A DNA stretch of 56,291 bases, taken from assembly GCA_018830645.1 (NCBI GenBank), contig JAHJSA010000002.1:1-56291 (forward strand), given 5' to 3'. Positions 43,141 to 50,741 of the stretch are shown piece after piece. Source of the stretch: Actinomycetota bacterium (lineage in GTDB: Bacteria; Actinomycetota; Thermoleophilia; RBG-16-64-13). Numbering within the stretch: the first letter of the stretch is position 1; each line of letters begins with the position of its first letter. The notes below the pieces were generated by a model. The model did not search any database and had not been told where the DNA came from. It saw nothing but the letters and a program-made list of their open reading frames with translations. A program made the position numbers and the translations under genes.

Positions 43141-44790
43141 CTACCTGGCGCGCAGGAACTCGGTGAAACGGAAGACGTGCTCGGGACAACCCAACTCGCA
43201 GCGGAGGCAGCTCAGACCCAGGCAACGAGCGCTCCGCACCTCGGCTTGAGGTCGCCCATGCTCGTCTTGACCGATGGTGATCGCGTCCTCGGGGCAGTTC
43301 TCCCCACACTTGCCGCACTCGGTGCAGCCCTCGAAGCAGGCGATCATCGACATGCCCACATCTTCTACCACCGCCAGACCCCGGCTGCCCATGTCTGGAA
43401 TATCCCGCTCTACCAAGCGGATGACCTTCGCCGGCACGGCGTGCTCGCGCGGCGCCGGCAAGCCCGCGCGTTTCATGAACTTCAAGTACATGTCCCAGGG
43501 CATGCCCTCGGTCCAATAGGAGAGCTCAAGCACGTAGACCTGCTTGAACACCGGCGCCTCGGCGAACATGCAGTGCGCAGCGCGCAGGTCCTTGGCGATG
43601 CGCTCGATCTGCCACAGAGACTCCGGTTCGAGCACCAGGTCACGCGCCAGCATGAGCGACGTGTTCCCCACCTGGTAGATGGTCGTCACCGCCGCGGGCA
43701 CCATGCCGATGGTCTGAGCCTTCAAGGCGTCGACGTAGGTGCCCGAAGCTCCGGCCATGTAGGCGACCTTGACCTCTTCCAGGTCGATGCCCAGCTCGTG
43801 TGCGAGCGTGACGTGACCCGCGCGCGCGGCGCCGATGGCTTTGCCCACCTCACCCACGTCCAGGTGCGAGAGGGCGATCCCGTCCGCCAGATGCATCATT
43901 CCATCGAGAGAGTCTATCTTGGGCAGCCGCAGCACCTCATCCTCGAGTCCCAAGGCGATGAGAGCCATCACGCCCGTGCCCGTGATGCCTCGCGCCCGTA
44001 TGCTACCAGCGCCATGTACCTGCCCGGTCCGAGGGTCGACCAGGTCGCCTGCCGCCGTGTACATGTGCGCATCGAGCACCAGGTTGCGGTAGGAACCGTC
44101 CACCCGATCGAGGTCCGAGATAGCCCCAGGAGCCGCCAGCATGCCGTGCTTGATCGCCTGGCCCTCGAACGCGGGCCCGCAGGCAGCCGAACCGGTCACC
44201 ACCCGGTCGCCGATCTTCAGAGCCATCTCGGCGTTCGTGCCGTAGTCGGTGACCAGGGCGATCTCGTCACGGTCGAGCATGCCCGACTTGAGCATCATGG
44301 CCAGGGCGTCGGCGCCCACTTCGTGCCGCACGGCCGGCGGCACGACCAACTCGGCGCCGCTGGGCAGATCGAGCCCCTCGATGTCACCGGCGGTGATGAT
44401 GCGCGCCTCGCGCGATTGGACCTCGACTCCCAGCGACGCCCGCTTGCTCTCCCCCGCATAGGCAAGGTCGCGGATCTCCATCGCCTGGAACAGGGAAAGC
44501 TGGATGGGATTGCCGCAGATGGCCACCCGCTCGACTCGGGCTCGCGGCACGCGCAGCGCAGCGATGACCTTGTTCACCGAATCGAGCATCAAGGTGTGGG
44601 TGATCGAGGACATGCCGGCCGAGGAGGTCTCCACGGCGAAGTGCAGGTGATCCATGACGTTCCCGCCCGGAAGCGGGTGTTGCGTCGTGATGGCGGTAGA
44701 CAGGATCTCCCCGCTACGCAGATCGACCGCCTGCCCGCGGATGCCGCTGGTGCCCAGATCGAGGGCGATACCGTACCTTTCCACGCTCAC
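43141..44790 (-). CDS. RamA-type reductive activator of corrinoid methyltransferases
   Basis: The 549-residue protein starts with an actin-like ATPase fold (GIALDLGTSGIRGQAVDLRS), includes LVTDYGTNAEMALKIGD and GSAACGPAFEGQA, and ends with two [4Fe-4S] motifs: CTECGKCGENCP (from residue 489) and CLGLSCLRCELGCP. The layout, with C-terminal double ferredoxin clusters, is that of archaeal RamA, which uses ATP to re-reduce Co(II) corrinoids, rather than RACo with an N-terminal [2Fe-2S]. It should keep MtaC active. The start GTG overlaps the CobW stop (GTGA). Named by similarity; archaeal RamA acts on methylamine corrinoid proteins, so its target here is inferred. Confidence 0.88.
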   Translation of the reverse strand: MSVERYGIALDLGTSGIRGQAVDLRSGEILSTAITTQHPLPGGNVMDHLHFAVETSSAGMSSITHTLMLDSVNKVIAALRVPRARVERVAICGNPIQLSLFQAMEIRDLAYAGESKRASLGVEVQSREARIITAGDIEGLDLPSGAELVVPPAVRHEVGADALAMMLKSGMLDRDEIALVTDYGTNAEMALKIGDRVVTGSAACGPAFEGQAIKHGMLAAPGAISDLDRVDGSYRNLVLDAHMYTAAGDLVDPRTGQVHGAGSIRARGITGTGVMALIALGLEDEVLRLPKIDSLDGMMHLADGIALSHLDVGEVGKAIGAARAGHVTLAHELGIDLEEVKVAYMAGASGTYVDALKAQTIGMVPAAVTTIYQVGNTSLMLARDLVLEPESLWQIERIAKDLRAAHCMFAEAPVFKQVYVLELSYWTEGMPWDMYLKFMKRAGLPAPREHAVPAKVIRLVERDIPDMGSRGLAVVEDVGMSMIACFEGCTECGKCGENCPEDAITIGQDEHGRPQAEVRSARCLGLSCLRCELGCPEHVFRFTEFLRAR

Positions 44791-45686
44791 GCCTTCTTCC
44801 CGCCGAACGAACGCACGGCCTCGTCGAGTGTCGCATTGCTCAGGTCTGTGCCTATGACCACCAGCCGTCCACTGGGCGCCGGACCCCAGGGACGCTCGTC
44901 GACCCGCCCCGAGGCCACATCGAACCGATACCAGCCGTCGACCGTGCGCACGATCGCCTTGGCCCTCTCCACCCGGCCCATCTGTCCGGTAGTGAGCTCA
45001 TCGAACAGTTCCCGGACTTCCCGCCGCTCAACCAGGCGGTCGACTTCGTAGCTCACCGATGCCAAGCCGGTGAGCACCTCCGCGTCCCCGGGGTCTTCAA
45101 GAGGATGCGGAGCCGGTAGCTCGACACCTTCTCCGATGCGCCCGTTGACGGTCGGGATGATCCACGCTTCGGGGTTCATGCTCTCCAAGACCGCCTTCAG
45201 GGCTTGGGTCCGCCCCTCCGAAACCAGGTCTGTCTTGTTGAGGAGGAGCACATCAGCCTGCGTCACCTGGGAGGTGAAGAATGCCGGGCTATCGCGCAGG
45301 CGCTCGGCGAACGTGACCGCATCGACCAGCACGAACACGCGGGCGCCACCGACTTTGTCCGCAAGGTCGCTGTGTCGTAGAGAACGCACGACTTGGGCGA
45401 CGGTGGCCACGCCGGTGGGCTCTATGAGAAGCCGCCGCGGGTGCCATCGATCGAATATTTCGCCGATCTGCGTACGGAAGTCGAGGCGCAGGGTACAGCA
45501 GATGCAGCCGCTGGCAAGCTCGACTACCTCGGTACCCTCACCCAGAAGGGCGGCATCGATACCCACATCCCCGAATTCGTTCACCAACACAGCAAGCCGC
45601 GACGGATCGGGTTCATTCTGGATCATCTCAAGGATACAGGTGGTCTTGCCCGCGCCGAGATACCCGGCGATGATATCCACATCCAT
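44787..45686 (-). CDS. CobW/COG0523-type GTPase metallochaperone
   Basis: The 299-residue G3E GTPase has Walker A GYLGAGKTT, the metal motif GCICCTL (CxCC), LIEPTGVA, and the G4 motif LLNKTDLV. The C-terminal domain has YRFDVASG. ATG at 45686 follows AGGAG. COG0523 proteins deliver zinc, cobalt or iron. Because MtaB needs zinc and MtaC needs a corrinoid, supplying metal to this methyltransferase is plausible but inferred. It precedes the RamA-like gene with a four-base overlap. Confidence 0.88.
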   Translation of the reverse strand: MDVDIIAGYLGAGKTTCILEMIQNEPDPSRLAVLVNEFGDVGIDAALLGEGTEVVELASGCICCTLRLDFRTQIGEIFDRWHPRRLLIEPTGVATVAQVVRSLRHSDLADKVGGARVFVLVDAVTFAERLRDSPAFFTSQVTQADVLLLNKTDLVSEGRTQALKAVLESMNPEAWIIPTVNGRIGEGVELPAPHPLEDPGDAEVLTGLASVSYEVDRLVERREVRELFDELTTGQMGRVERAKAIVRTVDGWYRFDVASGRVDERPWGPAPSGRLVVIGTDLSNATLDEAVRSFGGKKA

Positions 45687-45866
45687 GGCTTCTCCTAGAG
45701 GTGGCGGTGGGCGCCCAGCGAGATCTCTGTCCCGCTCGATCCGACCAACGCGTCTACCGACCATCATCCCACCACAGGCTGCTAGAATCGAGCGGTTCCC
45801 CGCACTTTGGTGGGGCGCTCCTGGTCGCGATGGCTGCGAAAGCGAAGATAGCGAGCGGAGGATCGG

Positions 45867-47243
45867 ATGACCGACTACAGGGCGATCAGCATGTGGCACG
45901 ACACAGCGGGGGACGACTTCAGTCCCCGCCCCTCCCTGGGGGGACCCACGGACGTCGACGTGGCCGTCGTCGGGGCGGGCTACACCGGGCTGTGGACCGC
46001 CTACTACCTCAAGAAGGCCGACCCTTCACTGCGGGTGGCGGTGGTAGAGAGGGAGGTGGCGGGCTTCGGCGGCTCCGGTCGGCACGGTGGCTGGTGCTCC
46101 GCTCGGTTCGCGACCCCGCGCGAGAAGATGGAGGCGGTCGCAGACCGCCAAGGCGTCATCGACATGCAGCGGGCCATGTTCGACACGGTGTACGAGGTGG
46201 GGCGGGTGGTCGAGTCCGAAGGCATCGAGTGCGACTTCCACCTGGGCGGCAACCTCGTCTTCGCCACCAACCGAGCCCAGATCGGCACCGTGCGGGACAA
46301 GGTTCTGAACGAACGGACCTGGGGTTTCGGCGAGGAGGATTTCCGCCTACTCGGGTCCGATGAGGCCCGTGAGTACGTGCCCGTCGAGGGCGCGCTCGGG
46401 GCCATCTACTGCCCGCACTCGGCACGTGTGCACCCCACCAAGCTCGCCCGCGGGCTCGCCCGCGTCGTGGAGGCCCAGGGAGTGCCCATCTACGAGAGCA
46501 CGCCCGCACTCGACATCACACGAGGCGGCGTCGACACCCCGGCCGGCCGGATGAAGGCAGAGGTTGTGGTGCGGGCCACGGAGAGCTACACAGTCGACCT
46601 CCCCGGCATGCGACGCTCCCTGGTGCCGGTGTACTCGCTCATGATCGCCACCGAGCCGCTCGGCGACGAGGTGTGGCGGGAACTCGGCTGGACGAGTCAC
46701 GCCACCTGGGCCGACGCCCGGCACCTCATCATCTATGCGGCCCGCACGGCCGACGGCCGCATCGCACTGGGGGGTCGCGGAACGCCGTATCACCTGGGGT
46801 CGCGCATCGACGCGGCATACGAGCAGGACCCCGCTGTCTTCGCCATGTTGAAGAACGTCCTCGGAGGGCTGCTGCCGGCGGCGGCCGCGGCGCGCGTCTC
46901 CCATACCTGGGGCGGCCCGGTCGCGATTCCCCGCGACTGGACCACCTCCACCGGATACGACCGGGCCGCGGGCCTCGCCTGGGCTGACGGGTACGTGGGC
47001 AACGGCGTCTCTACCACCAACCTCGCCGGCCGCACCCTGGCTGATCTGATCACCGGCGCCGATACCGCCCTCACCAAGCTGTCCTGGGTGAACCATCGCT
47101 CGCGCCGGTGGGAGCCGGAGCCGCTGCGGTGGTTGGGCGTGAACCTGGCCACCAAGATGATGGTCAGCGCGGATCGGGTGGAAGTGCGCACCGGCCGCCG
47201 CTCGAACCGGGCCGCGCTCACTCAAAGACTGATCGGCCGGTAA
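45867..47243 (+). CDS. FAD-dependent amine/amino-acid oxidoreductase (DAO family)
   Basis: The 458-residue flavoprotein begins VDVAVVGAGYTGLWTAYYLK, a dinucleotide-binding GxGxxG fold, followed by GFGGSGRHGGWC, the flavin-linked motif seen in putrescine- and sarcosine-type oxidases. It has LARGLARVVEAQGV and a C-terminal GNGVSTTNLAGRTLADL motif that closes the FAD site. The product of such enzymes on amines is an aldehyde. Substrate is unknown. It is divergent from the cobW gene across about 180 bases and convergent with the YeiH gene. Confidence 0.88.
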   Translation: MTDYRAISMWHDTAGDDFSPRPSLGGPTDVDVAVVGAGYTGLWTAYYLKKADPSLRVAVVEREVAGFGGSGRHGGWCSARFATPREKMEAVADRQGVIDMQRAMFDTVYEVGRVVESEGIECDFHLGGNLVFATNRAQIGTVRDKVLNERTWGFGEEDFRLLGSDEAREYVPVEGALGAIYCPHSARVHPTKLARGLARVVEAQGVPIYESTPALDITRGGVDTPAGRMKAEVVVRATESYTVDLPGMRRSLVPVYSLMIATEPLGDEVWRELGWTSHATWADARHLIIYAARTADGRIALGGRGTPYHLGSRIDAAYEQDPAVFAMLKNVLGGLLPAAAAARVSHTWGGPVAIPRDWTTSTGYDRAAGLAWADGYVGNGVSTTNLAGRTLADLITGADTALTKLSWVNHRSRRWEPEPLRWLGVNLATKMMVSADRVEVRTGRRSNRAALTQRLIGR

Positions 47244-47256
47244 CCGATCCGAAGAC

Positions 47257-47278
47257 GGCGGCGAGCCGCCTCGCCGCC
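47257..47278. terminator. Bidirectional hairpin between convergent genes
   Basis: GGCGGCGAG (47257-47265) pairs with CTCGCCGCC (47270-47278) around a CCGC loop. It lies in the 43-base gap between two convergent genes and could serve both. No T tract is visible. Confidence 0.5.
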
Positions 47279-47286
47279 AAGGGCCG

Positions 47287-48432
47287 TCACAACGTCACCA
47301 GACTCCCGAGCGCCGAGATCGCGACGAAACTCACCAGACCCACCGCCAACGCAGCCCCCAGCCCGACGAGGAACGGCTTGAGCCCAAGTCGGCCGAAGCT
47401 GCGGAAATCGGTGCTCATCCCGACGCCCGCGAGGGCAACCAGCAGCAGGTACTCGGCCCCGGTCTTGACAGTGCCGTGCAGAGCGGTCCAGGCGGAAGCG
47501 TCCCACACCCCGAACGCCTGACCCCCATCGGCCACGCCCGAATCCCCGATGGAGCGAACCACGGCCAGGAGAAGGAAGCCCAGGATGAACTGCGGGAACA
47601 GTCCGGCGAGCGAGGCCTTTCCGGCCATCTCCCGACCTCCGCCGCTCCGAGCATGGTGAAGGGCCACCAGAGGGATGACGGCCAGCATGAACACGTTGCG
47701 CACCAGCTTGGTGACCGTGGCCGCCTCCAGGGCCCGGGGTGCACCGAACAGGTCGGCGTACACCGAGGCGGCCCCGACCACCTGCGACGTATCGTGCACC
47801 GACGTGCCGAGGAAGAGTCCCGCTTCCACCTCCCGCCCCCCGAAGGCGAAATGCGCCACGAAAGGATACAACAGCGTGGCCATCAGCCCGAACACGGTGA
47901 TGACCGCGACGGCATACGCCACTTCGTCTTCCTCTGCCTCGATCGCGGGAGCCATTGCCACGATCGCCGTGACGCCACAGATCGACGTTCCCACAGCGAT
48001 AAGCGCCCCCAGTCGCCCGGGGAGTCCGAGCAGCCGGTTGAGGCGGGTGGTGGGGAACAGGGCGGCCGCCACGCAGATGAGCACGATGGGGACGCCATAC
48101 GCCCCCAAGTTGAACGCATCGCCGATGGAAAGACGGATTCCGAGGAGGATGATGCCCAGCCGGAGCACCCTCGTGACGGAGAACTCCACCCCGGGCGTGA
48201 GCGCCTTCGGAAACGGCGCGACCGCCCTGAGAACCAGACCCAGCACGATGGCGAGCATCACGGGCGACACCGGCGTCTTGGCGAAGCCAAGTAGGCGGAC
48301 GCCGATGACGTCGGCGAGCCAGACGCTTGTCCACCCGAGGCCGATGGTGAGTGCCAGCCCGGGCACCAGGGAGACTGTCCGCCGCGCCATCAGGACCGGA
48401 AGTCGCGGAGGCTCAGGGCCGCGGTCGGTCAC
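47287..48432 (-). CDS. YeiH/UPF0324-family membrane protein
   Basis: The 381-residue protein has about ten membrane segments and family motifs: PVMLAIVLGLVLRA, LRLGIILLGIRLSIGD, GTSICGVTAIVAMAPAIEA (the signature SICGxxAI), GTSVHDTSQVVGAASVY and LVRNVFMLAVIPLVAL. The family is annotated as putative sulfate exporters, but transported substrate is not established. It starts with GTG overlapping the Nudix stop (GTGA), so it belongs to the ltaE-nudix-yeiH group. Confidence 0.9.
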   Translation of the reverse strand: MTDRGPEPPRLPVLMARRTVSLVPGLALTIGLGWTSVWLADVIGVRLLGFAKTPVSPVMLAIVLGLVLRAVAPFPKALTPGVEFSVTRVLRLGIILLGIRLSIGDAFNLGAYGVPIVLICVAAALFPTTRLNRLLGLPGRLGALIAVGTSICGVTAIVAMAPAIEAEEDEVAYAVAVITVFGLMATLLYPFVAHFAFGGREVEAGLFLGTSVHDTSQVVGAASVYADLFGAPRALEAATVTKLVRNVFMLAVIPLVALHHARSGGGREMAGKASLAGLFPQFILGFLLLAVVRSIGDSGVADGGQAFGVWDASAWTALHGTVKTGAEYLLLVALAGVGMSTDFRSFGRLGLKPFLVGLGAALAVGLVSFVAISALGSLVTL

Positions 48433-48911
48433 GCACCCGTTCCCAGGTCGAGCAACGTCCCCGCCAGGAGAGTCGCCCTACGGATGTCCTCCGCCGTCCA
48501 GAGGGCGACGCCGTCATGGGCCATGGCGAGCCACTCTTCCGTGATCACCCAGCGAGCGTCCAGCACCTCCGCCGGAGCCAAGGTGAGCGGCGGCGCGGGG
48601 ACGGGTACGCGGCAGGCCATGCTGACGGCCAGTGTGCGCTCTCCCTTGTGCATGGTGAGGTAGGCATAGCAGGGTCCGAAGACCGTCACCTCCAGGCCCA
48701 CTTCCTCCCGCATCTCGCGCACGACGGCCTCCTTGAGGCTCTCGTCACGCTCGAGACGACCCCCGGGAGGAGCCCACAACTCTTCGGCCGCGAGATGTGC
48801 CGGTGTGTGTAGCGGCGCGCGGACGAGCAACCAACGTGCCTCGCCCGGTTCCCGGATCAGCGCCACGACCGCGAGGCGGGCATACGGAGCACGGGGGTCG
48901 CCCGCCTTCAT
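48429..48911 (-). CDS. Nudix hydrolase
   Basis: The 160-residue protein has the Nudix box [20 protein letters not shown] followed by EVGLEV. It cleaves nucleoside diphosphates linked to another group. Its start ATG at 48911 overlaps the stop of the threonine aldolase gene (ATGA). The frame continues far upstream only as the shadow of that gene. Substrate is unknown; many Nudix enzymes clean up oxidised or excess nucleotides. Confidence 0.9.
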   Translation of the reverse strand: MKAGDPRAPYARLAVVALIREPGEARWLLVRAPLHTPAHLAAEELWAPPGGRLERDESLKEAVVREMREEVGLEVTVFGPCYAYLTMHKGERTLAVSMACRVPVPAPPLTLAPAEVLDARWVITEEWLAMAHDGVALWTAEDIRRATLLAGTLLDLGTGA

Positions 48912-49978
48912 GCCCCGGCGGCAGCCGCGCCCAACCCCCCGATGACGCTCGCCGCGATCTCGCCGGCCCGCGCCACCTGCCCTTGGTCCACGTCCATGTG
49001 CGTCACGAATCGCACCCGGGTGCGGTCCACCGGGCCGGCGAGCACGCCTTTGGCTGCCAAGGCCTGCACCACGTCGGCAGCGCTGAGGCCTCGGTCGGCG
49101 AGTTCCAGCATCACGATGTTCGAATCCACGGGGTGGGGGATCGAGACGCCCTCCACCACCCGGAGTCGGTCGGCGAGAAGGTGGGCATTGCGATGGTCGT
49201 CGGCCAGCCGCTCGATGTTGTGGTCGAGGCTGTAGAGACACGCCGCCCCGAGGACGCCCACCTGGCGCATCGCACCCCCGTACTTCTTGCGATGGAACCG
49301 CGCCTCGTGGATGAACTCCTCCGAGCCGGCGATCACCGAACCCACCGGCGCCCCCAGCCCCTTCGAGAAGCACACCGATACGGAATCGACCAGTGCGCAG
49401 TAGGCGTTCAGAGGCACGCCCGTCGCGACGTGGGCGTTCCAGAGGCGGGCGCCGTCCAGGTGCACCGCGAGGCCGCACTCACGGGCCTCCTCGACCACCG
49501 CCCTCATGCGGGGCAGCGACCACACCGTCCCGCCGGCTCGGTTGTGGGTGTTCTCGAGGCAGACAAGGCGACTGCGGGCGAAGTGCTCTTGCGCCGGCCT
49601 GATGGCGTCAGTCACGTCCTTGGGTTCGAACTGGCCGCCCTCACCGGGCAGCGGTCGCAACTGGATGCCGGCGAGGGCCGCGGCGGAACCACCCTCGTAG
49701 TTCAGGATGTGTCCGCCTTCATGTATGAGCACCTCGTCGCCCGGGCGGGTGTGCGTGCGCACGCAGAGCTGGTTCCCCATCACGCCGGAGGCCACGAAGA
49801 GCGCCGCTTCTTTGCCGAGCAGCCCCGCGACCCGCTCCTGCAGGATGTTGATGGTGGGGTCTTCGGAGTACACGTCGTCGCCGACCAGGGCCTCCGCCAT
49901 GGCCTTCCGCATCTGGGGCGAGGGCTGGGTCACCGTGTCACTGCGGAGGTCTATGGGTCTGGCGGTCTTCTTGGGCAC
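48908..49978 (-). CDS. ltaE: Low-specificity L-threonine aldolase
   Basis: The 356-residue fold-type I PLP enzyme shows [73 protein letters not shown] and [16 protein letters not shown], with the PLP Lys in the last. It cleaves threonine to glycine and acetaldehyde. The GTG start follows AGGGAGAGC. It leads the group ltaE-nudix-yeiH. Its product acetaldehyde could be oxidised by the AOR-family enzyme nearby or be handled in the microcompartment, but that is an inference. Confidence 0.95.
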   Translation of the reverse strand: MPKKTARPIDLRSDTVTQPSPQMRKAMAEALVGDDVYSEDPTINILQERVAGLLGKEAALFVASGVMGNQLCVRTHTRPGDEVLIHEGGHILNYEGGSAAALAGIQLRPLPGEGGQFEPKDVTDAIRPAQEHFARSRLVCLENTHNRAGGTVWSLPRMRAVVEEARECGLAVHLDGARLWNAHVATGVPLNAYCALVDSVSVCFSKGLGAPVGSVIAGSEEFIHEARFHRKKYGGAMRQVGVLGAACLYSLDHNIERLADDHRNAHLLADRLRVVEGVSIPHPVDSNIVMLELADRGLSAADVVQALAAKGVLAGPVDRTRVRFVTHMDVDQGQVARAGEIAASVIGGLGAAAAGA

Positions 49979-50108
49979 GACGCTCTCCCTTGCTGGTGTA
50001 GTCTCGTATCATACCGGCAGCGATCGGCAGTGACGGGCGGCGGCCTTCTCGCGGGCGGACTCCGCCGCGCTCGGCCGACACAACACCGGCGCCCGTCACC
50101 GACGGCCG

Positions 50109-50741
50109 TCACCACTCCTGATAGCGCTCGCTCTCCTTGCGGTACTCCACCGGGCGGATCCCACCAGCACGCACGAGGTAGGCGACACGGGCCGAGGCCT
50201 CGAACGCGCTCGCCCACTGATACGCCTCCTCGAGCAGGTGGCCGGTGGCAAAGAGACCGTGCCCCCTCAGCATGCACAGCTTGTACTCCACGAGCGCGGA
50301 GCTGATCACCTCGGCCATCTCGTCGGAGCCCACCGTCCGCTCGGCCGAGACCACCGGTACCCGGTGGAAGAGGTACGACCCTTCCGAGTCGATCGGGATG
50401 ATCTCATCCTGCTCGAGGGAGAGGGCTATGCCGTGTGGCGGGTGCACGTGGATGATCGCCTGCGCCGCCGTACGGCCGTAGACCGCGCGATGCACCACGA
50501 TCTCGCTCGACGCGAGCGCGATGCCGCTATCGTCCATGTGGATGCCCGTCTCGATGAGGTCCTCGGGGCGCAGGCGCCCGAGCATCGACCCGCGGCGGGT
50601 GATCACCAGGCGGTCGCCCACCTTCACCGACATGTTCCCCGCATGGGAACTGACCAGCCCGGCGATGAAACAATCGCGCCCGATGTCACGGAACTGCTCG
50701 TAGATGACGCCCTCCTCCCTTCGGCTCTTCCTCGCGCGCAC
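50109..50741 (-). CDS. Class II aldolase/adducin family protein (fuculose-phosphate aldolase-like)
   Basis: The conserved protein begins at IYEQFRDIGRDCFIAGLVSS and contains HAGNMSVKVGDRLVITRRG, ASSEIVVHRAVYG, IIHVHPPHGIALS (zinc-binding HxH), and LRGHGLFATGHLLEEAY. The family cleaves L-fuculose- or L-rhamnulose-1-phosphate to lactaldehyde and DHAP. Start is unclear. A perfect AGGAGGG lies just before ATC at 50705, but no ATG, GTG or TTG is well placed there. The nearest are GTG 50741 and ATG 50765, without Shine-Dalgarno. Either way it overlaps the AOR gene by at least 20 bases. Confidence 0.82.
   Translation of the reverse strand: MRARKSRREEGVIYEQFRDIGRDCFIAGLVSSHAGNMSVKVGDRLVITRRGSMLGRLRPEDLIETGIHMDDSGIALASSEIVVHRAVYGRTAAQAIIHVHPPHGIALSLEQDEIIPIDSEGSYLFHRVPVVSAERTVGSDEMAEVISSALVEYKLCMLRGHGLFATGHLLEEAYQWASAFEASARVAYLVRAGGIRPVEYRKESERYQEW

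Noticed and set aside
43141-44790. RACo, the activator of acetogen corrinoid proteins
   Set aside because: RACo has an N-terminal [2Fe-2S] domain. This protein starts directly with the ATPase fold and has two C-terminal [4Fe-4S] motifs, as in RamA.
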